A stretch of 64,000 nucleotides of DNA from Gottschalkia purinilytica (GCF_001190785.1 NZ_LGSS01000003.1:186001-250000); one strand, 5' to 3'. Shown: positions 16,193 through 25,231, counted from the stretch's first letter. The notes: generated by a model not told the origin, from the sequence alone. Numbers and translations: made by a program.

Positions 16193-16241
16193 ACTATTTA
16201 TCTCCCCTTTAATCTTCATTTTTTATATTTATATAAAACTT

Positions 16242-16601
16242 TTATTTGCTCTGAATGAAATTTTCTATATTTCTACTCTCACCATCTATCCAAAGTCTTT
16301 CTAGATTGTAGAATTCTCTATCTTCTTTATAAAATACATGAACTATAATATCTCCAAAATCTAATAATATCCATTTTCCACTTTGATATCCTTCTTTTTG
16401 AAGTAATTCATATCCTTGCTCAGACATTTTTTCTTCTATTTCATCTGATATAGACATTACCTGTCTCTGAGAATTTCCACTTATTATAACAAAATAATCT
16501 GAAAGAGTAGTTAATCTTGAAATATCTAATACTTTAATATCGAAGCCTTTTTTATCATCTGCACTATTTACTATTACAGAAAGTTTGTTGTCTATTGCCA
16601 C
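16242..16601 (-). CDS. rsfS: Ribosomal silencing factor RsfS
   Basis: A 119-residue Iojap/RsfS protein that binds L14 and blocks subunit joining under starvation. It has a GTG start with SD AGGAGG. Motifs are LSDYFVIISGNSQRQVMSISDEIEE, GYQSGKWILLDFGDIIVHVF and FYNLERLW. It stands in the common Firmicutes order nadD-yqeK-LCP-rsfS. Confidence 0.95.
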   Translation of the reverse strand: MAIDNKLSVIVNSADDKKGFDIKVLDISRLTTLSDYFVIISGNSQRQVMSISDEIEEKMSEQGYELLQKEGYQSGKWILLDFGDIIVHVFYKEDREFYNLERLWIDGESRNIENFIQSK

Positions 16602-16626
16602 TAAGTCAACCTCCTAGTTTTTAAAT

Positions 16627-17568
16627 TTATTCTTGAGAAGTTTTTTTATTCACAACTTTATGATCTTCAAACATAGACTTTACTATTTCCTCTGATTCAT
16701 CTTCGTCTGGTATAAAATATGATACATTTTCTATCATTTTAGCTTCTCCTGGAAGCGTCGCCATTTCTATATTGCTTGTATCTATATTTTTTACGTCTAA
16801 ACCATATTTAAGCATAAGTTTTAAAGGTATGTTAGTTTCAATATTTTCCATACTTGTTTTTATTAAGCTAGGTATTTTTACTATATTCTTGGGCTTTAAA
16901 GTTTGATCTATTGCATTTTTAATAAACTGTTGCTGAGCATTTATTCTTCCCAAATCTTGATCCGCATAACCTTTCCTAAACCTTAAAAACTCTAGTGACT
17001 TTTTACCATTTAAAACTTGTTTTCCCTTTTTAATATTAATATGAAGTGGTGGATCTGCTACAGGATCACTATATTTCATATTAATAGGTACATCAATTTC
17101 TACTCCACCTATTTCATCTACTACATCTTTAACTATCTCATAATCTACTTTTACATAATAATCTAAGTCAATTCCAAGTAAATCTCTTACAGTTTTAACA
17201 GTTAACTCAGGACCTCCAAAAGCATGTGCATGATTTATTTTATCTTCACTTTTTTTACCTTTAATTTTTACTTTAGTATCTCTAGGTATAGATAAAATTG
17301 ATATTTTTCCACTTGTAGCATCATACTTACATAGCATCATCGTATCTGTTCTTTGTCCTTCTGATTTACCCTTAGTTTCAGCATCTACTCCCATTAACAA
17401 AAATTTTATCTCATTACTATCTTTACCTTCTGTTTTTCCACTATCTATATCATTTCCTGAAGCTTTATTGCCAATTTTGTCGCTTTTAACTGCAAAAAAA
17501 ATACCTCCACCTAATATTACAGAAAAAATTAATAATGATGTAAAAAAAGTTTTTAAAAATCTACCCAT
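16627..17568 (-). CDS. LytR-CpsA-Psr family wall polymer ligase
   Basis: A 313-residue protein. Signal-anchor at about 8-28, then an extracytoplasmic LCP domain with FLLMGVDAE, GQRTDTMMLCKYD, SIPRDTKVKI, INHAHAFGGPELTVKTV and LRFRKGYADQDLGRINAQQQFI. The conserved Arg and Asp residues bind polyprenyl pyrophosphate. It attaches anionic polymers to peptidoglycan. It lies 16 bases from yqeK and 25 from rsfS. Confidence 0.93.
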   Translation of the reverse strand: MGRFLKTFFTSLLIFSVILGGGIFFAVKSDKIGNKASGNDIDSGKTEGKDSNEIKFLLMGVDAETKGKSEGQRTDTMMLCKYDATSGKISILSIPRDTKVKIKGKKSEDKINHAHAFGGPELTVKTVRDLLGIDLDYYVKVDYEIVKDVVDEIGGVEIDVPINMKYSDPVADPPLHINIKKGKQVLNGKKSLEFLRFRKGYADQDLGRINAQQQFIKNAIDQTLKPKNIVKIPSLIKTSMENIETNIPLKLMLKYGLDVKNIDTSNIEMATLPGEAKMIENVSYFIPDEDESEEIVKSMFEDHKVVNKKTSQE

Positions 17569-17584
17569 ATAGTCTTCACTTCCT

Positions 17585-18151
17585 TCATTGTTTAGAGTTA
17601 AGTATAATATAGTTTCTTGCCTTCACAGTATCTTCATGTAAAATCCAACCTCTATCAATGACATGTCTTATTGTATTTTCCATTGATTTTAATAAAGACT
17701 TGTCCAGGTTTTTATAAGCTAGATCTCTTATTTCTTCTACACCTGGAAAATCTCTCCCTGGTTCTATATAATCTGCTATATATACTATTTTTTCAAGTAA
17801 ACTCATATTTTCTCTACCTGTTGTATGATATTTTATAGCATTGATAATGTCGGTATTTTCAATTTTATAATGATTTTTAGCTATTTCAGCACCTAGATAA
17901 GCATGAATAAGAACAAATTCCTTTTCATACATACCTTTTAAAATTATACCAAACTCATTAGCCATTTTCAATAAATAACATTTATCTAATATTCTACCAC
18001 AATCATGTAACAAACCTGCTAACATTGCATCTTCTTCATTTTCTCCATAGCACTTTGCTAACTTTTGTGACACTTCCATAACTCTTAATGAATGAAGATA
18101 TCTATCTTTCCCTATGCTTTTTTCCAAATCTTCTTTTATTTTTTTTATCAT
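17585..18151 (-). CDS. yqeK: YqeK-type HD hydrolase (diadenosine tetraphosphatase)
   Basis: A 188-residue HD-domain protein. Metal ligands are seen in YLHSLRVME, LLHDCGRI (HD pair) and IHAYLGAE, with YHTTGRENMSLLEKIVYIADYIEPGRDF typical of YqeK. Known members split Ap4A to ADP symmetrically. No strong SD precedes the ATG. It sits directly after nadD, the usual partner. Confidence 0.92.
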   Translation of the reverse strand: MIKKIKEDLEKSIGKDRYLHSLRVMEVSQKLAKCYGENEEDAMLAGLLHDCGRILDKCYLLKMANEFGIILKGMYEKEFVLIHAYLGAEIAKNHYKIENTDIINAIKYHTTGRENMSLLEKIVYIADYIEPGRDFPGVEEIRDLAYKNLDKSLLKSMENTIRHVIDRGWILHEDTVKARNYIILNSKQ

Positions 18152-18221
18152 AGTATTTACTTTTAATAGAAACTATTTTGGATCTATCTATTAAAAGCTC
18201 ACCCCCTTTAAATATTATTGG

Positions 18222-18827
18222 CTATTCCCTATATAAGTTATTCTTTTCTATATATTCTTGTACTAAATGTGGTAGCAAATATGTAACAGGCATTCCTTTT
18301 TTTATTCTATTTCTTATGTCAGTAGAAGAAACTTGTAGTTCCGGAATAGTTATTGTACAAACATTTTTCTTATACTTACAACTAACATTTATCCCATCTA
18401 AATCAAATCCTGGACGTGTAGCACCTATAAACTTACACATTTGTAGTAACTTGTCTGAATCTTTCCATGTATGTAAGTCTAAAAGAGAATCTGCTCCTGT
18501 TATAAAATAAAATTCTACATCATCTTTATATTTTTCTTTAAAATAAGACATAGTATCTATTGTATATGTTAATCCTTTTCTATCTAATTCAATAGAAGAT
18601 ACCTCAAAGTAGGGATTTGTAAGTGTAGCCAATAAAGTCATCTCATATCTATGATATCCTAAAGTAACATTCTTTTCTTTTTTATGAGGAGGATTTCCTG
18701 TAGGAATAAATATAACCTTGTCCAATTCAAACTTATATCTTGCTTCTTCTGCTATTACTAGATGTCCCATATGTATAGGATCAAAAGTACCACCCATTAT
18801 TCCATATTTTTTAACTTTTTTATTCAT
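18222..18827 (-). CDS. nadD: Nicotinate-nucleotide adenylyltransferase
   Basis: A 201-residue enzyme making deamido-NAD from NaMN and ATP. It has the nucleotidyltransferase GGTFDPIHMGHLVIAEEA at the N-terminus, FIPTGNPPHKK, and the C-terminal ISSTDIR-like VSSTDIRNRIKKGMPVTYLLP. The SD AGGAGG precedes ATG. It heads the nadD-yqeK-LCP-rsfS-ridA string, behind an upstream terminator. Confidence 0.96.
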   Translation of the reverse strand: MNKKVKKYGIMGGTFDPIHMGHLVIAEEARYKFELDKVIFIPTGNPPHKKEKNVTLGYHRYEMTLLATLTNPYFEVSSIELDRKGLTYTIDTMSYFKEKYKDDVEFYFITGADSLLDLHTWKDSDKLLQMCKFIGATRPGFDLDGINVSCKYKKNVCTITIPELQVSSTDIRNRIKKGMPVTYLLPHLVQEYIEKNNLYRE

Positions 18828-18897
18828 TCCTTTACCTCCTGATGCGTCTTTACTCTCACTATTATATATTATTTTTATAATAACTTAAATAAAAATA

Positions 18898-18920
18898 AAA
18901 GTCCTTAGATAAAGGACTTT
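18898..18920 (-). terminator. Terminator after the small conserved gene
   Basis: AAAGTCCTT (18898-18906) pairs with AAGGACTTT (18912-18920), followed on the minus strand by a T-rich run. It separates the gene at 18931 from nadD. Confidence 0.8.
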
Positions 18921-18930
18921 CTAATTAGGA

Positions 18931-19125
18931 TTAGTATTCATCTATAAAGTTTTTAATTTGCAATATTTGTTCTTCATCATTATATATTAAAGTATCTATC
19001 TTTTCATCCTCAAAGTTTTTTAAATGAACTGTTAATTTCCCATCTTCTCCATTATCATATCTTATGCATCTAAACCCATTTTCATATAAATTTTTTATTT
19101 CTCTTAAATGAGATTTCTCTTTCAA
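18931..19125 (-). CDS. Small conserved-looking protein of unknown function
   Basis: I do not recognise the family. I place the start at TTG 19125 (64 residues), because AGGAGAT lies six bases upstream. The longer ATG frame to 19179 would read through an intrinsic terminator at 19156-19182. The product is acidic and soluble, with an alternating strand pattern (RCIRYDNGEDGKLTVHLKN, DTLIYNDEEQILQIKNFI). It is a single gene between two terminators, behind yhbY, with no domain cue to function. Confidence 0.6.
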   Translation of the reverse strand: MKEKSHLREIKNLYENGFRCIRYDNGEDGKLTVHLKNFEDEKIDTLIYNDEEQILQIKNFIDEY

Positions 19126-19155
19126 TATATCATCTCCTAATAGACTATTAATTCT

Positions 19156-19182
19156 AAAAAGAGATTGGCTTTTACCCAATCC
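19156..19182 (-). terminator. Terminator behind yhbY
   Basis: GATTGG (minus 19181-19176) pairs with CCAATC (19168-19163) around a 7-base loop, followed by TCTTTTT. It ends the obg-yhbY transcript and lies inside the 5' part of the over-long ATG frame of the next gene. Confidence 0.75.
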
Positions 19183-19227
19183 CCATTTAATATTTATTCT
19201 GTCCTATTAGTTCCATAATATTATAGT

Positions 19228-19518
19228 TTAAGGTAATTCTATTTTCTTACTATCTTTTGATTCTCTATACAATACAAATTTATTTCCTATACTTTGAACA
19301 AACTCTGCATTTACTTCTTCTGCAATTTCGTTTGCTACTTCTTTTACATCTAATAGACTATTATTTAGAACATTAACTTTTATAATTTCTCTAGCTTCTA
19401 AAGCATCGTCTATTTGTTTTATAAAGTTTTCTGAAACTCCATTTTTACCTAATTGAAGAATTGGTTCTATATTGTGTGCTATTGATTTTAAATAGCTTCT
19501 TTGCTTGCCTGTTATCAA
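19228..19518 (-). CDS. yhbY: YhbY-type CRM-domain RNA-binding protein
   Basis: A 96-residue protein from TTG 19518, spaced eight bases from SD GGGAG; the GTG at 19527 overlaps that SD. It is a single CRM domain with ITGKQRSYLKSIAHN, ILQLGKNGVSENFIKQIDDALEAREIIKVNVLNN and a final IGNKFVLYR. Members bind pre-50S particles. It is next to obg, consistent with ribosome assembly. Confidence 0.92.
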   Translation of the reverse strand: MITGKQRSYLKSIAHNIEPILQLGKNGVSENFIKQIDDALEAREIIKVNVLNNSLLDVKEVANEIAEEVNAEFVQSIGNKFVLYRESKDSKKIELP

Positions 19519-19565
19519 GTAATACACTCCCTTTATAAATTATTATTCTATTTCTATTTTACTTT

Positions 19566-20846
19566 TTAGTCAAAAAATTCAAATTCATATCCACATATAT
19601 TTACTATATCTTCATCTTTTATTCCTAATTTCTTAAGTTCATCTACTATTCCTTTTTTTCTAATAACGTTTTGGAAGTTTCTTACAGAATCTAAATCTTC
19701 AAAATTAGTAGAGTTAATCAATTTTTCTATAGGATATCCATCAACAATGTACTTATCATTTTCTTTTTTAATAATAATTTCATTATCTTTACTTTTTAAT
19801 TCATATAATTTATTTTCATCTACTTCTTCAACAATAGGCTCTGGTTCTCCTATCTCTTGTAGTTTATTTAAAATAGCATATTCAAGTTCTTTTATACCTT
19901 TCCCTGTAGCAGCTGATATAGGATAAATACTGTATCCATGTTTTTTAACTTCTTCCTCTAATTTGTTATATCCCTCTTGTGAACCAGGAATATCCATCTT
20001 ATTTCCAATAACAATTTGAGGTTTTTCCGCTAATTTAGGACTGTATTTTTTTAGTTCTTCATTTATTTTGTAAAAATCCTCAACAGGATCTCTTCCTTCT
20101 TGTGATGACACATCTACAATATGTACTATTGCTCTAGTTCTTTCTATGTGTCTTAAAAATTCATGTCCTAATCCAACTCCAGAATGTGCTCCTTCTATTA
20201 ATCCTGGAATATCCGCTATAACAAAACTATCTCCTCCACCAACTTGTACCACCCCTAAGTTAGGTGTAAGAGTTGTAAAATGATAGTTTGCTATCTTAGG
20301 CTTTGCATCAGTCATTATAGATAGTAAAGTAGATTTACCGACATTAGGAAATCCTACAAGTCCTACATCTGCTAAAAGTTTTAACTCTAAAGTAATGTTT
20401 CTTTCTTCTCCTTTTCCTCCACCTTCGGCAAATCTAGGTGCTTGTCTTGTTGAAGTAGTAAATTTAGCATTTCCTTTTCCACCACGTCCACCTTTTGCTA
20501 CAACTACACTTTGCTTATCTTTTGTTAGATCTGCTATAACTAATCCTGTTTCAGTATCTTTAACTATAGTTCCAGGGGGAACCCTTAAAATTAAATCTTC
20601 TCCACCTCTACCATATTGTTTTTTTGCTTTACCATTTTCACCAGTTTCAGCTTTATAGTGTTTTTTATATCTAAAGTCCATTAAAGTTCTTAATCCATTA
20701 TCAACTTGGAGTATTACGCTTCCACCATCTCCGCCGTCTCCACCAGCAGGTCCTCCTGAAGGCTCATACTTTTCTCTTCTAAAAGCAACTGCACCATGTC
20801 CACCATTTCCGCCTTTTACGTAAATATTTGCTACATCTATAAACAT
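19566..20846 (-). CDS. obg: Ribosome-assembly GTPase Obg
   Basis: A 426-residue protein from ATG 20846 (MFIDVANIYVKGG), spaced from SD AAGGAT; the ATG at 20855 abuts that SD. The Gly-rich Obg fold is at 1-158, the G domain at ~159-330 with GFPNVGKSTLLS, DIPGLIEGAH and GNKMD, and the Obg C-terminal domain at ~345-426. It acts in 50S maturation and stress response. It follows the Spo0B-like gene, as in Bacillus. Confidence 0.97.
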   Translation of the reverse strand: MFIDVANIYVKGGNGGHGAVAFRREKYEPSGGPAGGDGGDGGSVILQVDNGLRTLMDFRYKKHYKAETGENGKAKKQYGRGGEDLILRVPPGTIVKDTETGLVIADLTKDKQSVVVAKGGRGGKGNAKFTTSTRQAPRFAEGGGKGEERNITLELKLLADVGLVGFPNVGKSTLLSIMTDAKPKIANYHFTTLTPNLGVVQVGGGDSFVIADIPGLIEGAHSGVGLGHEFLRHIERTRAIVHIVDVSSQEGRDPVEDFYKINEELKKYSPKLAEKPQIVIGNKMDIPGSQEGYNKLEEEVKKHGYSIYPISAATGKGIKELEYAILNKLQEIGEPEPIVEEVDENKLYELKSKDNEIIIKKENDKYIVDGYPIEKLINSTNFEDLDSVRNFQNVIRKKGIVDELKKLGIKDEDIVNICGYEFEFFD

Positions 20847-20950
20847 AGTAATCATCCTTACCTAATTTTTAATAATATCATTATATCAATTATGAATTGC
20901 GTGTCAATAAAATTTTAAGTAGTTAAAATCTTATTAAAAACAAATCTATT

Positions 20951-21664
20951 TTAAATATTGCTCGAATATATTTCGTTATAAATAGTATCTTGTAACTTTA
21001 GTACTTCAACTTCGTCATATTTATAAGTTATTATAATACCTTCATCTTTTAGCATAATTTCTGAATATTTATTTTTTAAATCATTTTTTATATTTTCTTC
21101 AAAGTTTCCAGATATATTAAATGATATACTGTCTTCATGCTCCAAAACTATTATGTAGATACTACATTCATCATTTTCATCATGAAAATCTATTAAATAA
21201 TCCGATATATCTTCTAGGTTTTCTAATATTTCTTTTTCATTTTTTATTTTTCTAAATTCATCTTCTACATAATTATTTACTTCGAAATTTATTTTTATAC
21301 CTACATTAGCAGCCTTTAATATTTTTCTTTCTAGGAAAAGAGAGATTGATAAAACAGAAAGGTTATATATTTTGCTAATATTCATCATAGTATCTGTTAC
21401 TTTTTTTATTTGGAATATTGCATTATCATATTTTCTTAGTTGTAAATAACCATATATAATCTGCAATGTATTCATAAAGTCATGTCTATTTTCTCTTGAT
21501 ATCTTTTTCATATCTCTTATAAAACTCATGTTAATTTCTTTATTATATAAGTTATTAGAATCTTCTTTATAACTTTTTATTAATAGTATAAGATCAATCA
21601 TTATAACTATAGTAATTAATATTAAAGCAACAATTTTTGGAGCTGTAACTGTAAATATTATCAT
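20951..21664 (-). CDS. Spo0B-like histidine phosphotransferase, membrane-anchored
   Basis: 237 residues as read from ATG 21664. The alpha-helical SPOB_a hallmark SRENRHDFMNTLQIIYGYLQLRKYDNA is at ~57-83, with His61 in the place of the phosphorylated His of Bacillus Spo0B (RHDWMN there). The C-terminal half is a degenerate ATPase-like fold with no intact N or G boxes. The N-terminus has two hydrophobic stretches, unlike soluble Bacillus Spo0B. No SD precedes 21664. A strong SD AAGGAGGGG at 21758-21767 leads into an in-frame extension with only AUU (21757) or AUA (21751) as possible starts. Its place between rpmA and obg is that of spo0B. Confidence 0.8.
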   Translation of the reverse strand: MIIFTVTAPKIVALILITIVIMIDLILLIKSYKEDSNNLYNKEINMSFIRDMKKISRENRHDFMNTLQIIYGYLQLRKYDNAIFQIKKVTDTMMNISKIYNLSVLSISLFLERKILKAANVGIKINFEVNNYVEDEFRKIKNEKEILENLEDISDYLIDFHDENDECSIYIIVLEHEDSISFNISGNFEENIKNDLKNKYSEIMLKDEGIIITYKYDEVEVLKLQDTIYNEIYSSNI

Positions 21665-21876
21665 TCCAGATATTATTAATAAAATTATTTTTAAAATAGT
21701 ATAAACTTTATTAGATTTATTTATATATTTTCCAAAGTTACTAGTATTTATTTTAATCCCCTCCTTATTTAATATTTTCTACTTTATTCTATTTTATTCT
21801 ATCATATTTCTCATATAATTTATCTAATTATTATAAATAAGCCATTAATAAGTTATTATGATATTAAAATAATACA

Positions 21877-21907
21877 AAAAAAACTACCTAGATATCTAGG
21901 TAGTTTT
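21877..21907. terminator. Palindromic terminator after rpmA
   Basis: CTACCTAGAT/ATCTAGGTAG forms a perfect 10-bp stem extended by A-T pairs and flanked by A and T runs on both sides. It ends the rplU-prp-rpmA transcript. Confidence 0.85.
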
Positions 21908-21910
21908 TTA

Positions 21911-22201
21911 CTAAGATAATGCTTCTTTTGGATAGATACTAACTTGCTTTTTATCTCTTCCTTTTCTCTCAAACTTAACTATACCATCGATTTTTGCAAA
22001 TAATGTATCGTCTCCACCTTTTCCTACGTTAAGACCAGGATGAACTTTTGTTCCTCTTTGTCTAACTAAAATATTACCAGCTAAAACAAATTGTCCATCA
22101 GCTCTTTTTACACCTAATCTTTTCGCTTCACTGTCACGACCATTTTTAGAGCTACCTACTCCTTTTTTCTGAGCAAAAAGCTGTAAATTAATTTTTATCA
22201 T
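21911..22201 (-). CDS. rpmA: Ribosomal protein bL27 with Prp-cleaved N-terminus
   Basis: 96 residues from ATG 22201, which is preceded by GGAGGTG; the ATG at 22219 contains that SD and lies in the prp frame overlap. It begins [23 protein letters not shown]. The nine-residue extension ending in LQLFA is the known Firmicutes signal removed by the protease Prp, encoded just upstream. The body has the usual [18 protein letters not shown]. Confidence 0.97.
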   Translation of the reverse strand: MIKINLQLFAQKKGVGSSKNGRDSEAKRLGVKRADGQFVLAGNILVRQRGTKVHPGLNVGKGGDDTLFAKIDGIVKFERKGRDKKQVSIYPKEALS

Positions 22202-22205
22202 TTCA

Positions 22206-22553
22206 CTACACCTCCCCATACTCGAGAGTTATATATTTCGAATAAATCTCTAATAATCCTTCTAGTCCAACTATCATTGTCTGCAATACAATATCTGCTT
22301 TCTCTCTTTTTTCTCTATCTAAGTTGTTAGGTATTGAAACATTCAAGTATCCTTTTTCTTCATCTATAGAATATAATATATCTTTTTCATCAATACCGCA
22401 TACTTTATTGAGAGAAATAAGAGTAGTTTCAGTAAGTATAGATATTGCAGCACATACGATATCCTCTCCAGCTATACCATATCCTGAATGCCCACTAACT
22501 ATATACTGGACAATTTCATTATTTTTATTACTTAGGATTTTGATATTCGTCAT
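22206..22553 (-). CDS. prp: Ribosomal-processing cysteine protease Prp
   Basis: A 115-residue YsxB/Prp protein between rplU and rpmA, its invariant place. The catalytic His is in [22 protein letters not shown], which also holds the Cys (VCAA, near 34). It cleaves the L27 N-terminal extension, which is present here. Its stop overlaps the SD of rpmA, so the two are translationally coupled. Confidence 0.95.
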   Translation of the reverse strand: MTNIKILSNKNNEIVQYIVSGHSGYGIAGEDIVCAAISILTETTLISLNKVCGIDEKDILYSIDEEKGYLNVSIPNNLDREKREKADIVLQTMIVGLEGLLEIYSKYITLEYGEV

Positions 22554-22561
22554 AGCTATTA

Positions 22562-22873
22562 CTATCCATTAATTTTGGCAATTTTAACTTTTGTATAAGG
22601 TTGACGATGACCTTGTTTTTTTCTGTAATCTTTTTTTGCCTTATACTTGAAAACTATGATCTTTTTACCCTTACCTTGTTCCTCGATGTTTCCGCTTACT
22701 ACAGCACCATCAACATAAGGCTTTCCTACTTTTATATCTCCTTCATTTGATACTAAAAGTACTTTATCAAAGTTTACAGCATCTCCTTGGCTTCCTTCAA
22801 CCTTCTCTACGAAAATTACATCGCCTTCTTGAACTCTATATTGTTTTCCACCTGTTTCAATTACTGCGTACAT
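22562..22873 (-). CDS. rplU: Ribosomal protein bL21
   Basis: A 103-residue protein with [18 protein letters not shown] at the start and [23 protein letters not shown] at the end, both diagnostic. An SD GAGGAGGTGTG precedes ATG. It is first in the rplU-prp-rpmA transcript behind an L21 leader and a consensus promoter. Confidence 0.98.
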   Translation of the reverse strand: MYAVIETGGKQYRVQEGDVIFVEKVEGSQGDAVNFDKVLLVSNEGDIKVGKPYVDGAVVSGNIEEQGKGKKIIVFKYKAKKDYRKKQGHRQPYTKVKIAKING

Positions 22874-22880
22874 TATAACA

Positions 22881-22955
22881 CACCTCCTCTAGCCAGTCTC
22901 GCCAATGACAGGCACCTAACGGTTTAATACCTACATTGTGCGGCTACTTACAAAA
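22881..22955 (-). promoter_or_regulatory. L21 leader (ribosomal protein autoregulatory RNA)
   Basis: The minus strand shows the typical conserved string: GTAGCCGCACAATGTAGG, TTAAACCGTTAGGTGCC, and TGGCGAGACTGGCTAGAGG just before the SD. Such leaders are thought to let L21 or an operon product repress its own mRNA. Confidence 0.85.
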
Positions 22956-22959
22956 TATG

Positions 22960-22988
22960 ATTTTATCAGATTCTGAACAGTTTGTCAA
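22960..22988 (-). promoter_or_regulatory. Promoter of rplU-prp-rpmA
   Basis: TTGACA (22988-22983), a 17-base spacer and TAAAAT (22965-22960) lie just upstream of the L21 leader. Confidence 0.8.
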
Positions 22989-23016
22989 TAAATAAGACAT
23001 AGATTGTTCATTACTT

Positions 23017-24507
23017 TTAAATTAATTTTTTTACAAATTCTTCTTGTCCTATACCTACTATTTTAATATCGCTAAAATAAAGACTCTCATTATCTCTAAC
23101 ATATATTTTGATACTATAGATTAATTCTAAAGAATTTATAAACTCATTTTTATTATCTCTCAAATAATTTAATACTAATGGACTTAGTTCAAATAAAACA
23201 GCTGTTGCACTTGTATGAAGTTTTATTCTTTTAATCTCTTTCTCTATATTAGACATAACTACGCTTTCAGATAATATTTTTCCTCTACCTTTACAGTATG
23301 GACATTCTTTTAATAACCTAGAAGTAAGCCTATTTCTTACCTTTTTTCTTGTCATTTCTACTAATCCAAGCTGAGTCATTCCTAATATAGTTGACTTTGT
23401 TCTGTCTTTATCTAATTCTTCTTCTAAGCATTTTAAAACTAACTGCTCATCTTTTTCATTATTCATATCAATAAAATCTATTATAATTATTCCACCTATA
23501 TTTCTTAATCTCAATTGCTTTGATATTTCCTTAGCAGCTTCTATATTAGTCTTAAATACAGTATCTTTTAAATCTATACTACCTATGAACTTTCCTGTAT
23601 TTACATCAATAGATGTTAAGGCCTCTGTTTCATCAATTACTATATAACCTCCACTTTTAAGCCATACTTTTTTATCTAAAGCCTTATTTATCATACTTTC
23701 TACACCTAAATATCCAAATATATCATGACTATCATCAAAATATTTAACACGACTTTCAAGTTCAGGAGATATCATCTTAACTAGGTCTACTATACTCTGA
23801 TATTCCTTTTTATCATTTATAATAAGTTCGTCTATGTCTTTAGTAAAATAATCTCTTACAGTTCTATGAACCAAGTCTAAATCCTTATATATTGTTCTTG
23901 GAGCAAATCCTAAGTTTTTTTCACTATCTATTTTGCTAAGTATCTTTAGTAAAAATCTTATATCATCCTTAAATTCTGTTTCATCAATTCCTTCACTTAC
24001 AGTCCTTATAATGACTCCCATATTGGCAGGTTTTATTTCTTCGGCAATACGTCTTAGTCTCTCTCTTTCATCTTCTCTACTAATTCTTCTTGATACCCCT
24101 ATGTAGTCTGTATAAGGCATAAGAACAAGATGTCTACCTGGAATAGTTATATGAGTAGTAACCCTAGCACCTTTTGTTCCAAATGGTTCTTTTATTACTT
24201 GAACAACTATTTCCTGTCCAGACTTTACTACATCTTTTATCGAAATATTATTTAAGTTTATATTTTTATCTGATAACATCTCTTTCGTGATAGCGTCTTT
24301 TACGTATAAAAAAGCATTTTTTTCAAGACCTATATCTACAAAAGCTGCCTGCATTCCTGGTAAAACATTTACTACTCTTCCTTTATATATATTTCCTGTA
24401 ACTCTTTTATTATCATCTTGTTCTATATATACTTCAACTAGTTCATCATTTTCAACCATAGCAACCTTATTTTCATTTAATCCTATGTCTATGATTATTT
24501 GATTCAT
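23017..24507 (-). CDS. rng: Ribonuclease E/G family protein
   Basis: A 496-residue protein of RNase G size. An S1-like RNA-binding part is at ~35-125 (GNIYKGRVVNVLPGMQAAFVDIGL). The catalytic core has VIDETEALTSIDVNTGKF and IIDFIDMN with the metal-binding Asp residues. The Zn-link Cys pair is ECPYCKGRG near 405. An SD AGGGGAG precedes ATG. It lies behind the TIGR03960/TIGR03936 genes, a common clostridial order. Confidence 0.95.
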   Translation of the reverse strand: MNQIIIDIGLNENKVAMVENDELVEVYIEQDDNKRVTGNIYKGRVVNVLPGMQAAFVDIGLEKNAFLYVKDAITKEMLSDKNINLNNISIKDVVKSGQEIVVQVIKEPFGTKGARVTTHITIPGRHLVLMPYTDYIGVSRRISREDERERLRRIAEEIKPANMGVIIRTVSEGIDETEFKDDIRFLLKILSKIDSEKNLGFAPRTIYKDLDLVHRTVRDYFTKDIDELIINDKKEYQSIVDLVKMISPELESRVKYFDDSHDIFGYLGVESMINKALDKKVWLKSGGYIVIDETEALTSIDVNTGKFIGSIDLKDTVFKTNIEAAKEISKQLRLRNIGGIIIIDFIDMNNEKDEQLVLKCLEEELDKDRTKSTILGMTQLGLVEMTRKKVRNRLTSRLLKECPYCKGRGKILSESVVMSNIEKEIKRIKLHTSATAVLFELSPLVLNYLRDNKNEFINSLELIYSIKIYVRDNESLYFSDIKIVGIGQEEFVKKLI

Positions 24508-24529
24508 AAAATCTCCCCTAATTTATTTT

Positions 24530-25231
24530 CTATATTGGAGTTACTATATGATCTTCTTTTTCTATAAATAAATCTAATCTATGAATTTTTATGTTTTCTT
24601 TATCAATTTTTATTTTAGTCAATTCATCAAGTTTATCTATAACAACTTCTGGTTTTAGATTCCCATTACTTCCTGTTTTAAGCATCATCTTAAATATAAT
24701 CGTGTTATCTTCATAATCCAATATGATTAATTTTCTTATCCTATCCCTTACATTGTCTTCTTTTCTTACTACTTTATAACCTTTCTTCTTTTCCTTAACC
24801 ACTATTATTTCTTCCATTTTCATAAACTTATTTATTTCGTTATCTATTGTTTCCTTATCTATTTTTTCTATAAGACTAACTTCTACTATATATTCACTCC
24901 ATCTTATTAAAGCCATTATAGATTCTTTTGTATCTTTGTCACTTGCTTTAACTATTTTTATTCCATCAGGAAGCACACTATTTGTTCTGTCAACAAACTC
25001 TTTTATATCTATATTATCTTCTAACTCAATATCCATATATTCGCCATCACTAGATACTCCAAGTGACAATGCTGTTGCAAATGCCATTTTAGGTTGTGGA
25101 TTAAATCCCTCACTATATTTTAAAGGTATATCAGCCCTTCTAAAAGCTCTTTGAAATAATCTCATTAGATCCAAATGAGATATATATTTTAAATCATTAC
25201 ATTTTGTAAATTTAGCTCTAATATTTGTCAT
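24530..25231 (-). CDS. TIGR03936-type (DUF2344) radical-SAM partner protein
   Basis: 233 residues from ATG 25231, which overlaps the upstream stop (TAATG) and is well spaced from AGGTGG. The N-terminal KYISHLDLMRLFQRAFRRADIPLKYSEGFNPQPKMAFATALSLGVSS is characteristic of the family. It nearly always follows a TIGR03960 radical SAM gene and is here coupled to it. The substrate is unknown, possibly a tRNA or ribosomal modification. Confidence 0.9.
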   Translation of the reverse strand: MTNIRAKFTKCNDLKYISHLDLMRLFQRAFRRADIPLKYSEGFNPQPKMAFATALSLGVSSDGEYMDIELEDNIDIKEFVDRTNSVLPDGIKIVKASDKDTKESIMALIRWSEYIVEVSLIEKIDKETIDNEINKFMKMEEIIVVKEKKKGYKVVRKEDNVRDRIRKLIILDYEDNTIIFKMMLKTGSNGNLKPEVVIDKLDELTKIKIDKENIKIHRLDLFIEKEDHIVTPI

